Assembly: GCF_000220395.1 (NCBI RefSeq)
Contig: NW_004086043.1
Coordinates: forward strand, 1 to 56,664
Source: Ichthyophthirius multifiliis
Taxonomy: Eukaryota; Ciliophora; Oligohymenophorea; Hymenostomatida
Direction of reading: 5' to 3'
Length of the DNA: 56,664 nucleotides
Shown: piece after piece, positions 37,729 to 51,641 of the stretch
Layout: every line of letters begins with the position of its first letter
Position numbering within the stretch: the stretch's first letter is position 1
Notes under the pieces: model-generated
The model's input: the letters and a program-made list of their open reading frames with translations, nothing else
Database searches by the model: none
What the model was told of the DNA's origin: nothing
Made by a program: the position numbers and the translations under genes

Positions 37729-40340
37729 TCATTAATTATAATAATATATTTAATTTCTAATATCAAAACATTCTTAATTCTTATTATTTTTGCCATAAAT
37801 ACTATTTAAATTTACGTGATGAGAAAAGTTTTTTTTTCTTTATTATCTTTCTTATTAGAGTAATATATTTTTACAAAAAATATTTTTATTCTATCTACTA
37901 TTATTTTATTCAAATACTTCTATATTATTTATTTTATAACAATTATTTATACTATTGCTATTTATAGGAGGTAATAATTCATTCATAGAAGTACTTCTTT
38001 TTTATTAAATTTAAATTATACCATTTTCCTTATTTTATTAAATATTTTTTCTGAAAGGAGAAACATCTTATAAACTTTATTTAATATATTTTTATTATTA
38101 TTAAAAATAACGATTATTTTTGATAATATTGTTTATTTATTCTTATCTTGAAGGTATTTTATAAATATTAATTTACTAATAATTCAAGTTTTCTTATTAT
38201 TTTTTAAATAGCAAAATATCATTTTTGTTTTGCATTTATTATATATTTTACATTTAATTAAAATATTTTACTTTCTATTACTAGTATTATTATAACATTG
38301 GTATTTTTTTCATTAAATATTATTATTAAAACTATTGAATTTCTTTCTTCTATTTGAAGAAATATTTTACTTAATTTATCCTTTATTTTTGGGTATTCAT
38401 AATAATTTTTTATATGTTATTCGATGTATATTCTTCTTATATTTCTTTTTACATATTTGGAGTTTCTTCTTATTATAAATTAAAGCTTTTAATTCTTTTT
38501 TATTTATTTATTTGAGTATTTTCTGGAATATCATATATATTTTAAGATTTATAGTCTAAACGTCTATCTTATGGTTTTTTTAAGTATATTTTTAGTCTAC
38601 TTGAACTATTTTAGTCTACTTCTGCTTCTTCTTTATATCTTTATGAAAATATTTATTGCGAAATTAAAAAGTTTTCTTTTTATTTTATTTTATTTTTTTA
38701 ATTTTTAATTTCTGATTCTTATTTTTCTACTTCTTCTTCCTCTTCCTCTTCCTCTTCCTCTTAATATTCTTCTTCTTAATTTTCTTCCTCTTCTTCTTAA
38801 TTTTCTACTTCTTCTTTTTCTTCCTCTTGATTCTCTTTTTCTAGTTTTTTTAATTTTCTTCTTCTTCTTCATCTTCTTCTTCTTCTTCTTCTTCTTCTTC
38901 TTCATCTTCTTCTTCTAGTTTTTCTTAATTTTCTTCTTCTTATTGTTCTGTTTCTCCTTAAATTTCATGTTCTTCTTCATCATGATTTTGATATTCTTCT
39001 TAACTTTCATCTTATAAATATTCTGTTTCTTCTTAATTTTTTCCATGCTTTTTACTCGCATTTTTTTCAACTTCAATAATTAATTGCATTAATTCAATTA
39101 GTTCTTCTAATTTATATCGATCTTTTTCATAATATTATATCATATTATTAATTATAGCATTATTAAAAGTATCATATTCTGTATTAAAAATTTTATCATA
39201 ATTTATATTTTATAATTTCATATTTATTATTAATTAACTATTAGTATCTACTTATGTCATTTCTAAAAAAACAATACCTAAACTATATATATCACTCTTT
39301 ATTTAATAAAAAAAAAACCTTTATTTATATAAATATATATTTTCATAATACTGATTTTGATATCCTAATAGATTTATTATATATAAAACTCTAATATTGT
39401 TCAGGGGATGCATATCTAGTTGTACATCCTGTCTTTTATTTCAGAAATAAAAAAATATATATCATATTGTTTTTTGTTACAATATGCTTTGTATGTTATT
39501 TTTCATTTGTAACTCTTTTTGATATACCCAAATCAGCTTTTTATATTTTTTAAAAATAATACATATACTATATATGTATAATATTTACTAAATTTCCATT
39601 TTAAATCAATACCTAAAAGCAAATTTTCTGGTTTAATATCCATATGTATAACATTTTTTTCGTGTACGTCTTTTAATCCTTTTAATAATTATAAAGATGT
39701 TTCATATATATATAATTTAGACATCCATTTTTTGCTGTTTATTTTATTATGCATAAATACACATAAATCAACTTTTTTTTATTAATTTACAAAATTTAAA
39801 AAATTGTTTATTTTTAAATTAAAAGAAATACATTAACAGGCCTCCATTATTAGAAATTAATAACTTAAATTTTAATTAATTTAATAGTGTAAAATTTATA
39901 TAGCTTATACTATATATTTTGAATTAAATCTTTATAAATTTTGAAATTCTTCTTCATTTTGATTTTTTTGGTAATCGCTTTTACATTTTAATAATTTTAT
40001 TGCAACTTTTCCGTTCTTTTTATCTGTAGCTTTTAATACTAAACCTTTACCACCCTTTCCTAATATTCCTTGGTCAGGATTATTTAAAAGACCAGGATCT
40101 AGTTGGTAATTATTTTATTCGATAAATTATATAATGCCTTCTAAAGTTTATGTCGAAAATTTTAAACGTTCAGCAAGTTTTTACATTAATATGTCTTTTT
40201 GTGTATATTAATCTAATTATATATATACATTTTTTTTATTTTTATTAAACTTTAATTTTTTTAGGAATATTATTACTTTATACTTGTTGTTCATCTGTTT
40301 ATGTTTTTAATCTTTTTTAAGTAGAATTTTTGGTACCCAT
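37729..40340 (-). CDS. Protein kinase with long acidic and Gln/Asn-rich C-terminal region
   Basis: The start at 40340 begins MGTKNSTQKRLKTQTDEQQ; the stop is TGA 37731-37729. Kinase landmarks: GILGKGGKGLVLKAT (Gly loop), GKVAIKLLK (Lys), NVIHMDIKPENLLL (HMD for HRD), KADLGISKR (DLG for DFG), CTTRYASPEQY (SPE for APE), SDIYSLGIVFLEM. Several introns with (AT) tracts split it. Behind the kinase domain come a Glu-rich region (38700-39000, long runs of Glu with Gln and Asn), then about 300 Gln/Asn/Lys-rich residues ending CFDIRNQIYYYNQ. DLG and SPE are seen in NEK-like and other divergent kinases; I do not assign a subfamily. At least two one-base breaks are needed, at T7 38845-38851 in the Glu-rich region and in an A7 run just before the first intron. 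Catalytic residues are intact. Confidence 0.75.
38700..39000 (-). repeat. GAA/GAG-rich tract coding for poly-Glu
   Basis: On the plus strand this is a run of TTC, TTCTTC and CCTCTT units. In the kinase frame on the minus strand it is mostly Glu with a few Asp, Gln and Asn. Other frames give Lys or Arg strings that lack support from the flanking conserved sequence. Confidence 0.8.
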
Positions 40341-41257
40341 TATAATTTTTTTGGTTGTTTTTATTTATTATAAATATAATATTATTTTTATATTATATTG
40401 AAAGTTATTAATAAAAGATAATAATAAAATGCTATTTATATTATATTTAAAATAAATATTTATTATTTTAAATATGATTTATTTTTATATAATTAGAGCA
40501 TTTTTGATACATTTAAAAACTAATTTTAAATAAAAATATCTTTTAGTTTATTTTTAATAAAAATATATTTTATCAAAAAAAAAAAATATTTTAAATTAAA
40601 TTTTTTATAATTCTACTAATTTTTTAAAATATTTTAATTAATATTAAAGATGAATATATATTTTAAAATTAATAAATTTTTAATATATTAGTCTAAAGTT
40701 CAATTATTAATAATTTTTATTTATTTAATCTTAATCATTATACTAAAATTAATTAGATTTTGTTATATAAAAATATAAAAATAAATATTTTATAATATAT
40801 TTAAAAAAATCAAAAATAATCATAAAAAAAATATTTAAAATTTTACTTGTATAAATTATATAGAAAATAAGATTTTAATTAAATTAATATTTTTTATTTA
40901 CTAAATAATTATAATATTTATAAATAAAATATTAAAAAAGTTAAAATTATTAATAAGTATTAGTTTTTATTATTTATTTATAATTAAAAAATTAAAAGTT
41001 ATTTAATATAAAGTTAATTAAAATTGTTATTTATTTATTTATAAATATATATATTTTTATTTATCATTTTTTTATTAAATTTTTTTATATATATTTTTCT
41101 TATTTTACTGTATTAGGATAACTACTTTTTATTCATTTTTATATTTCATATTTAATTTAGATTTAAAGTTTATTTTAATCATATCTTCAATTCAATTTAA
41201 TATTATTTAATATAATTAAATTAACTTAAACAATATTTTTTTATGAATTTAAATTTA
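40341..41257. other. AT-rich intergenic region
   Basis: About 0.9 kb of A/T-rich sequence between two minus-strand genes. No conserved frame or RNA seen. The kinase promoter is expected at its left edge. Confidence 0.55.
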
Positions 41258-42447
41258 TCAAATTTTTATATCATTAGAAACATTTTAAATTTATAAAAAC
41301 CTTTCATGATTACTTTTAAATTCATATACTTTATAAATTATAAAACATCTAGTTTCAAATTGAATTTAGTTCAAGTTACTTTTATCAATAAATAATATTT
41401 TGATATGCATTTATTAACCCATAATATATTCTAAAAAATCATTCAATTTAGAACAATTATCATTTTTATGTATACTTCTTTTAGTCTATAAATTAGCCAC
41501 AATATTAAATTCTTGATATTTATCACATTTTGCAGTCACTTATTTATTCGTATGAATCTAATTATAATTTAGATTCTCCATGTAAATCATAGAACTCAAA
41601 TATTAAATGTATTTCTTAATAAATATTAATATCTAAACCTTATATAATATTAATAACTTTAGCCTAATCATATAATTGAAATAAAGGAATTATAATTTAC
41701 TTTTATTCTACATTAATTTCCTGAATATACTTTTGGTTTAATTTCTAATTTAAAAGAACTCCATCTTTAGTATAAAAAATAGTTAATTTTAAATCTTTTT
41801 TTACATTCCTCATTTTACTAATACCATAAATCCATTAGATATAGACTAAATTTTTTAAAAAGACATTTTAATTTAACCTATAAAGAATAGGATTTTTATT
41901 TTATACATAAAATCGATATTTATTAAAGTATTTGATAATCGAATTAGAATAAAAAAAATATTCTAGTTTTCAAATTACCAGCTATTCTTAATTTTTTCCT
42001 AACAAATACGATAGCCTAAATTATAATTAAAAGAATATCTCAATTAATCCTAACATTCTAAACATATTTGGTTGCCATATATATAGCTTTGATTGTAGTA
42101 TTTTAATATTACATTATTATTATATACTTTTAGTTTTAAATTTCTGATTCCAAAGGAAATTATGAAGATAGATTTTTATACATTAGTTTAAATATTAATA
42201 TAAATTAGGCCTTAATATGATTTAAGGATAAAATTAATTTTTTTATGTAAATATTCATGTTTAATTAATTTCCTGAGCAACTTGCATAAATTTAATTTAA
42301 ATCAAATCTAATCGTTTTATTTGCATTATTTTCAATCTGATTTCAAAATTTTTGAATAAATTCATAGATCGATTATATATAAACAAAATAATAAATTATA
42401 AATTGGAGTATTTATGTAAGAAAAAAAATATTTAGGAAATTTCTCAT
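41258..42447 (-). pseudogene. Uncharacterised secreted-type protein, broken or misassembled
   Basis: The minus strand carries clear protein-like sequence with a signal-like start at 42447 (MRNFLNIFFLTQILQFII) and blocks such as TIRFDLNQIYASCSGNQLN, YNQSYIYGNQICLECQDQL, RNVKKDLKLTIFYTKDG, HLIFEFYDLHGES and AKCDKYQEFNIVANLQTKRS, ending at TGA 41258-41260. These blocks are in different frames. I count one in-frame TGA (42343-42345), one break at a T7 run (42238-42244) and at least two further frame changes not at long runs. Some could be unrecognised introns. The paired Cys and aromatic content suggests an extracellular domain, but I do not recognise the family. It may be a decaying gene, since its breaks are more numerous than in the neighbours, or a poor-consensus stretch. 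Confidence 0.5.
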
Positions 42448-43552
42448 AATATAAAAAGCTATAAAATATACTAAAAATCTTATTTTATTGCATATTTATA
42501 TAAATTAAAGTTAAAATTCGAAATTTATTTAGGTAGTTTGAAAATGTATTTAGATTATTAATAAAATCTATAATAATATTTAATTTAATATTCAAATTAT
42601 TTTAGATATATTTTATATTTTATTTATATATAAAAAAAATAGTTTTATAATTTTTATTTTAATAGAAAATTAATTTATATTATAATAATTATGATGATTT
42701 TACGAAGTATAAATATATATATCATAAAAATAAATAAAAAATATATATTTATAAATATATATATAAATAAATATATATATTTTAATTTATATTTAGTCTT
42801 TAAAATCAAATAATTTTATTTTTATTTATTTATATTAATTAATATCTTTCTAATTGTTTTATTTGTATAAATATAATATCTTTAAGTTAATGTCAATACT
42901 ATATTAAAAGCGAAAATATAATTTTATTTTTGCAAAATATATGAATTATCTTTTAATATAATTATATCCAAATTATTATATTAACATAATAACTAAATAA
43001 TAATTACTTATAAATAAAATATAGAATACATTCTAGAAAAATAAAAATTAAAATAATATAAAATTGATTGAAATATTTTAATATATATATATTTAAAAGT
43101 AATAATTTTATTTTTTCAATTTATTATATTTTTATATATAAATATAAAATAAATTATATTTTTTATATACATTAAAATTTAAATATTTTCAATTATATTA
43201 TATTTATATAAACTATGTAAATGTAATTTTTATATTATTTAATCTTTTAAAACTTTTAATATGTATCAAATTAAAATTTTAATTGTTATCAATTTATATC
43301 TTTTTTATTATTTAATATTAAATTATAAAAAAATAAAATAAAATTAGAAAAATTATAAAAATTTTAAAAATGCAAAAATTAAAAGAATATTTTATTTAAT
43401 AATAGAATTTTTAAATAATTACAATTTAATTTATTTTTTAAATAATATTTATTTTTTTAAATTTAATAATTAATTACATAATATATAAAAAAAATTATAA
43501 ATTATTCTCATATAGTCCATTAAAAAAATTCTCTTACAATAAAAATAAATAA
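42448..43552. other. AT-rich divergent intergenic region
   Basis: About 1.1 kb between the divergent starts of the broken minus-strand gene and the large plus-strand orphan. No gene, RNA or repeat family recognised beyond A/T runs. Confidence 0.55.
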
Positions 43553-46160
43553 ATGGAACAAAAAAATCTATAAATAAAACATTTTGATAATTATCTTTAA
43601 ATTGTAAATAAAAAATTATGTCCTAAAAAAATTATATTAGATAATTAAAAGCAATTAAAATTGGATTCCGAAAAAGACGTATTTTAAAAATTTTCAGTAT
43701 ATAACAGGCATAATTTAATAAAATAAAAAAATTTAAGTCTTTAAGATTCTTTTCCTTTTAATTCATCTAAGCATCCTTAATATACAAATACTCAAATATC
43801 TACATAGGATACTTTAAATACAAAATCTAATATAAATATTGATAAAAAAAGCGATTATTTAAATATATTAAAGAACAAACCAGCTTTTCAAAATGCTTTA
43901 AACGAGGCTTATTTATTTAAATAATATAATAATGTGTTGGATAATATAAATAGCCATAATTATTAATTCGAAATGATGAATTTAGCTTAGAATAGTATTA
44001 TTGATTAGTCAAAATTTAATGACTTTAAATTATTTGATTCTAAAATTAATTATTATTTGAAACTTTAATAAGAAAAAAAGTTGGAAAATATATAAAAAAA
44101 TTAAGAAAATTAATTTTAATAATCTAATTTGGAATAAATACAAATTCCTGATATAAAAAACATAAAAAAAATTCAAAAATAATAAAGTGTAAAAAATATT
44201 TTAGCCAAAAATAAAATTTCTTATGAATAACAAGTCTAAAAAGGGTCTTTATCAAAATTTTAGGAAGCCCTTCAAAAATACGAAAAAAATATTTTAAATT
44301 TTCAAAAAATATAAAAACCAATTATTTAAAATAAAAATAAAAATAAAAATAAAAATAAAAGTAAAGTATAAAATATTCTTATAAGAAAAATAGACCAAAA
44401 TGATAATTATTCAGGCCTAGATTTTTCCAAAAAATTAGTTTCACCAATCATCAATAGGGTAATTTCAGAAAATATGTTAAGATAATAAATCTAAAATATT
44501 AATAATGCTGGAAATTTAAAAAAAGCTACTACTTTAATTGATAATGAAACACCTAAATCTTAATTTTCTAGTAAGCATTCTAAATTTAAAATATAAGGTT
44601 TGTATATATATAATTATATTATATTTTTATTTTTTAAGAATAGAGATTATTACATGGACCATCAGTTAATATTTTGAACGAATTTTATAAAGATTGTAAT
44701 AGTTCTTAAGAAAATTTATATAAAATTAATACTGATTTATAGAAAAAAAATAGGAATTCATTTTATTAATAATAAAAAGGAAATTTCGTAAATATTCATT
44801 TTAATCAAAATAATGAACATCATCTATCATTTTCTATTAACGAAAGTATTCGAATCGATACACCATTGTCAACTTATTAAAAACATTATTCTTTTGATTT
44901 CGAGTAGAAATACGCAAACCCAAGTCAATATTATTTCGTGAGTATTGTAAAGATAATAATTCTTTTAAACAGATATAAAAGGAACAAAGATATGTAAAAA
45001 TAAAAAAACACTAAAGAAGTGCATTAAGTGTTACTAAAAAAACTGCTATATTGAATAGGAAGTAATAAATATGTGATTAATTACATTAAATAGGGTTTTA
45101 AAAGGACGGAAAAATAAAAGGTCCGTTTTTAAATTTTATCCGCCTTTTAAATTCAACTTGTCTAAATTTGGGTAGATACCTTAGCTTTTTCGGGTTAGAC
45201 ATTAAATGGGATATATCAAGCAAAATAATATGGAAAATAAATAACTTACATATGGTATTTTAGTCTATTCGGATTATTAGAGTAAGTTTATTCCTTTAAA
45301 TATTCAAAATATTACTTCTTTTGAGTTTAATACGGTTTGGCCTTTATATTATTTTGGTTTACTTAATTATTTAGTTGATTTAAAGATTGTTTAGAATGAG
45401 GAAGACCTTCATTTCGATCTATGTGAGAATTTTATGGAAAAATATTTTAATTCTTTTGAGCTTTTTCCAAGTGAATATATTTCACTTTTGCATGTAAACG
45501 ATATTATTTATGCCGGGAAAATCAAAGAATTATTGGAATATTTAATTAGGTATAATTACTAGTTCGAATAAAAAATTATCGGAAATTCATTTTAAATTTC
45601 TAATTATTTTGATAGTTAATAATTATATAATGATATTATGAATACATGTGTATAAATGAGAAAGTATTAATAAATATATATTTTTTGATAATTATATAGT
45701 TTTATTTTATTAGAGAAAAATCATATTTAACATATTAAAATTAATTTAAATTACCTTATTTTTATGAAATATTAAAAAGAAGGAAAATTTTTTATGAATA
45801 ATTTGACAAAAATTATATACCAGAAAAAGAAAGTAGTAATATGATAATTGAAAATAAAAATAATTATAAAACTGCATATAATAATGAATAATAAATTAAT
45901 TTACTTCTGAAATAATATAATTAACCAACTCATGTTTTGATGTTTTTGAAAAAAAGAGGTCAATATTATTATATGGTATAATTATAAATAAGTTTAGCAA
46001 ATTACAATTATACAGAATAAAATATAAATTAAGTATCCTTTTTGATAAAAGCTAAAAATCTATCATTACTTTTTATAAATTTAGATGCTAATGAAATTAA
46101 GGCTAGCAAAATTATTGATTATATTGGAGAATCATAGTTTTTAAAAGAAATAAACGAGTA

Positions 46161-46205
<45 letters not shown>

Positions 46206-49200
46206 TATTTATTTTTTATATTATTTATATTATTTATATAATTATAATTTATTTTTTTATACATATTTTTTATAAGGTTTATTTTTAAATAAAAATTTTC
46301 GATTAATTTTATAAAGAAATTGTAGAAAATTTTTTATTAATATATTACATTTTCAACTGCTTAAAATTAATAAAGTATGTCTAATTCTAAAAAAACACTA
46401 AAAAAATTTATGACTCAAAGTATTATTTTAATATTTCAAAGCTAAAGTAAAAAAAGGGATTTATTAAATAGAAATATACCTATTCTTAATTTTATGTAAG
46501 AAAGTGATGAAGAAATTTCTAATAATTCTCTTTTTGATAAGAATTTTAATAATATTTATGATAAAAATTTTATTTTAAAAAGAGATTAGAATATGAATGA
46601 TTTATACTAAAATATAGAATATGATACTAAAGATGTATTTTTTAATAAAGAAACATAAAATAGTAAAAGATTGCCTTTTGAAATTCCATCAAATGAGTAT
46701 TTTCCTATTATTTATAAGAAACAATAATTACATTAATTTTAATAATAATAAAAACACTAATTTAATATATAATAAATATTTTAAGTTAAAATAAATCCAA
46801 TCTTAATAATACTAAAGTACTTTAATTTAATTATAAAATAATTAAGCAAACAAAAGATTAAACTTATAATCTAGAATATTTGGAATAACGAAAAATATTT
46901 TTACTTTATTGAAACATTAAAAGACATAAATATAATTTAAAATTATTTGAAAAAAATACAAAATAAAACTTTCAAAAAACTCAAATTCTAAAAATTATTT
47001 ATACAAAAATAAAAAATGAATGGAATATTAAAACATTTAATAATTTTAAATAATCAAAAATATGAAAATGTTTAAATAATCAGATTATAAAATTAAGACT
47101 CTATCCTTAGAAATTTAATAGTGAAATCTAATTCGTTATAAAACTATTATTAGTGTATAAATAGATATATAATTCTAAAAAACTCAAAATTTAAAAATTA
47201 TGTAATATATGTATCTATATATACTATTAAAAGCACAATGTTTAATGCTTTTTAACCTATTTTGTTGCATTTAACATATATTCCTTATTAACAAAAGACA
47301 AAGTAGTATAATATATGCTTTGGATATTTGGATTTGTTATAAATAGACCCTAATTGGTGTTATAGAATACTAAATAAAGGGTTTGAAAATGAAAATATGA
47401 TATAGAATATTGTTTTTAAAATTTCTAAAGATCTTCTTTTTTTTAAGTCTTATTTAGGTGAGTAAATTTATTTTAAAGGAAGAACAGATGGGAAAATAAT
47501 TAGAAGCAAGACTTCTTTGATAAATTCGCCTTATAAAAATAAAATAATTGTCTATAACCATTTTTAACCTTAATAGTAATAAAATAACGAAAATGTAATT
47601 ATTTAAAGGAATTAATTAATAAGTAAAATAAAATACTAGAAAAATAAATTTTAGAAAAATAATTATGAATAAACCTTTTAAAGCAAATAATAAAGTAAAT
47701 AATTTCTCGAACAAAGTTGTTAATAAAAAAGAATCATATATTAATGTGTTAAAATAATAAATAATTAATTTACAATTTTTACTGTTATAAGAGATGTACT
47801 TTTTGATAAATTTGTCATAGAAATTTATGTACCAAAAACTTCAAGAATCCTTTAAAGTAACTTCCATTTACCTTAGTTACATGAATGCTCTTGGGAGTTC
47901 TTTAATTAAGTTTTAAAAGATAAGTTTTTCTTTTATTTTGAATATAATAATAATAATAATGATAATACTAGTATTTGTTTTAAAAATTATACTTAATTTA
48001 TCAAAAGAAATAATTATATGGAAGCGAAAAAGTACTTTGCGCAAAATGATTAATTATAAGAGAAATAAGAAGAATAGAAATCTCTTTTTTGCATAAATAT
48101 CGAATAAACATAAACACAAAATTACCAAGAAGACTTTTATACAAATCTTGTAAAAATAAAAAGAAGTGCAAAAGAGCCTGTGTTTAACTCTTTAATTAAA
48201 AAAATTATGCCAAAATCACAATTAATAGCCACAAATAAAAAAAATGTGCATTTTATTATTGATGATTTGAAAAAAAAGGCTAATATAGTAAAAGCATTTG
48301 TAAATAATTCTTATAAATAAAAAAATAATCTAAACGATAACTCATCATCATATTCTGTATAATCATCTCCTTTAGCATCTGAAAGTTTATTTTCTTAATT
48401 TAGTCGTAAGAATCAAAATTATTCAAGCGTTTTAAATATCCCTGAACCGAATTTAAATAATAACTTTATGGGTATTCAATATCCAAATAATAATTAAAAA
48501 TTTAGAAAAACTTCTATTTTTTTTTTTTAGAGTTAGTAACAAAAAGAAATAAACATTTCTATATAAAAAACAAAATAAAAAAATGAAATAATATAAACTC
48601 CTTAAAAAGGTTTATGGAGAAAACTTTTTTTGAAACATAGGCTTAAAATTGTTTATCATAGAAATTAAAAAATGCTTTTTGAACTTTTCAGGAGCGAAAA
48701 TTATCGAAAAGTTGATAAAATTTATTAGTTTAGATCTCTTACTAATCATATGGATAATTATTTTATTAATAATATTTCTTCATAAAATTTAAAAATTCAT
48801 ATAAATTTGTCGAAATAGGAATTTGGGATAGAATCATTAGCAAATATACAACTATTAGTTCAGATGAAAAATTATAAAATGTTTACTTTTATGTAGATGG
48901 TAAAACAAAACTTAATATTAGGGAAGTTCTTTTTATGGATCATATTCGTATTGATAATTAGGAAGAATATTTAACTTAAATACACATTAATTTTATAGAT
49001 GTAGTTTTTTTTTTAAAAAAACATATATTAAAAAACTAAAATTTTAGGTTTTTCATAATCTAAATTAAATATAAAGATTTAAATAAAACTCAAACGAAGA
49101 GACAAGTGTATAAGCTTATAAAAAATAATTAGAGTTTTATTTCTTTGATAATATATAAACAATTTCTTATACAAAAAGCTCTTTATTTACAATATTTATA

Positions 49201-49826
49201 AAAATGCATTCTTTATACTAATAAAACGTATAATAAATGGAAATTAATTTAAGGGAAATTGTTAATTTATACATAGCGGAAGGATATTTTAAAAGTTAAT
49301 TAAATTATATGAATTCAAAACTTAATTACGGAGATTTAAAATAACTGTGTTCTTTTATAGCTTATAAGCTTAAAACTTTAGAATTTATAGATATTGTGGA
49401 GATGAAAAGCAGTATAAAAAATTATTACAATTATTATAATTAGTATAATCATTAGTTGTATTTATTACCTGCTTTTAGGAATTAAAAAGAAAAAGAAAAT
49501 AAAAGTGAAAACGAAATATTAATTTCTGATGAGAATTATATTATATATAGGGATGAAATACTCGATCCTTAGTAAAAATTTATGTTAAAAGCGTTTTTTT
49601 ATACGAATGATTTAAGTTTTAAGTTTAAAGCTTATAAAACATGTTCAGATGAGAATATTATCAAGTTTAAATCATTGTAGTATTTTATAAAAAAAATACC
49701 ATTTTTTAATACTTTTATATAATAAAAATAATACGAAATTGCTCTAAAAAGGGCAACACATTTTTATGCATAAAAACTTTTGATCTTATATGCAATTAAT
49801 AATTATTAAAAAATTGATAACTAATG
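43553..49826 (+). CDS. Very large uncharacterised protein, one gene or two adjacent genes
   Basis: I do not recognise this. From ATG 43553 (MEQKNLQIKHFDNYLQIVNK) nearly the whole 6.3 kb is protein-like on the plus strand up to TGA 49824-49826. The first 350 residues are Lys/Asn/Gln/Ser-rich. Later parts look folded, for example FKFYPPFKFNLSKFG, SEYISLLHVNDIIYAGKIKE, GYLDLLQIDPNWCYRILNKG, FTIFTVIRDVLFDKFVIEIY and LREIVNLYIAEGYFKS. Introns include 44598-44638 and probably 44939-44973 (GTGAGT donor). One base is missing at A5 45110-45114 and A7 46449-46455. A second start at 46378 (MSNSKKTLKKFMTQS) would make a separate gene, but the preceding frame also runs through this point, so I favour one gene. 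No membrane or signal segment is clear. Exon structure between 46.5 and 49.2 kb is not resolved. Confidence 0.5.
46162..46200. repeat. (AT)n microsatellite, probably intronic
   Basis: About 39 bases of alternating A and T inside the probable intron that ends at about 46275 in the large plus-strand orphan. Confidence 0.85.
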
Positions 49827-50057
49827 AGATAAATTGCAAATAATGTTTATATATATATATTTTTTATTATAAATACGAAATTAAAAATAAATTAATAATT
49901 TATTATATATAAATAATTTATTTAATTTTTATGTTTGTTATAATGTTTTTAATTAAAAAATATTAAATAATTTATATATAATTATTTTATTATTTCATAT
50001 TCGTAAATTATATATTTTTTTGTATCATTATAACACAAAAATCTTAAAAAAAATATT

Positions 50058-51641
50058 ATGTAATCTTAAATAGAAGAATTTTATAAAAATATAAAATAAT
50101 AATTTAAAACTTTTAATGTTTTACAACCAGATGAAAAATCCAGAAATTTTGCCAATCATTAATCAAAATAAATGTATAAAATAGTTTCACCTTTAAATGA
50201 AAGTCAAAATATATTATAATAACCAAAATAATCATTTTAATAAAATCAGCCCTTTTAATAAAAATCTTAAATATTTTAAAAACCAATAATAAGCAATGAA
50301 AAACAAAAAATCGAATTTCCTAATTAATAATAATCATTTAATTTTTTTCAAAAAAATAAAAATAATAATAATTAAAAATAAAAATAATATGAATAATAAG
50401 AGAAATAATAAGAAGATTAAAGAAGTTAAATTAAATAAGTTAATTTTAAAATTTCAGATAATTAAAATTTCAATTAAGGATAAAATTTTAATTAAAACTA
50501 AAATTTCAATTAAAATTAAAATCAAAATTAAAGGTTCAATTAAAATGAAATTTCTATATAAAATGATATAAATTAATTTGTTTAATAAAACGAAAATCTT
50601 AATATAGAAGAAGGATATGTAAAATTGCTTTCTTATAAAACAGTATTATTATTAGTCTATAAAAAAAAAATAGAAATAATAAATACTTCTGAATTCGTAT
50701 AATTTTAGTAAAAATGCAATAAAACAACTTATTTTTAACTTGAAGAAGAATCTATAGAAAGTATATAAAACGCTTTTTTACCAAAAAAACATAGTTTATG
50801 CCTTTCTATATAAGAAAATGATAATTTTAGCATTATTATATTAAATTTAAAAGGCGTAAAATAAACTCTTAAACTTTAAAATGTACATAAAGGAAATATA
50901 ACTGATATTTAAATAACTGACCAAAATCATGTGATATCTATAGGACTGGATTCCAAAATAAATTTTTTTGTTTAACTTGAAGATAGATTCGAATTATTAG
51001 CTTAAGATTTTGTTTAAAATGTATATTTTAATAATATATATTTGTTTTTTTTTTTTTTAGAATTTATATTAATATTTTTTAATTTTTTAGAATTTTATAA
51101 AAAATAGTGCATTAATTTCCATTTGTGTATTAAAGAATTAATTTTTTGTCGGAAGTTCTTAAGGACAACTTGTATAATACTCAATAGAAAATTTAGGAAT
51201 AAATTCTAAGAAAATTGAGACTGATAACTCTTGCATATTTAAAATTTGTAATTTTTAAAAGAAATATGTTTTAGTATTCTAAAACTATCAAAAATAAAGT
51301 AAAATTTCATAAATTCAATTTACAAATGGATAACAGAATTTAGTTTAAATAAAATAATTTTCTTAAGCTTTTACTTCTGTAGAAATTCTAAAGCGATAAT
51401 TGGAATCAAAGCTTTTAGTATTTATAGCTTTTGGAAATCAAACAATAGGCATTTTTAAATTTTAGAATGATTAAAGTCTTGCTTTTTAAAAAGGATTTAT
51501 TACTGGATTATATGTATAAGATATATAATTAGTTGTTAAAAGTTTAAATATGATTTCGTTTGGGTATATTTTTTACACATAAATATAAAATGGCGAATAA
51601 AATTATATATAATGCCAGAAATTAGAAGATTTTATTATATG

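Noticed and set aside
38705-38905. Lys/Arg-rich minus-strand frame, possible basic protein
   Set aside because: A shifted reading of the Glu-rich GAA/GAG tract of the kinase; the flanking conserved frame gives Glu.
50296-50571. Lys/Ile/Asn-rich plus frame
   Set aside because: Shifted reading of the Gln/Asn-rich N-terminus of the second WD40-like gene, whose main frame is continuous from 50058.
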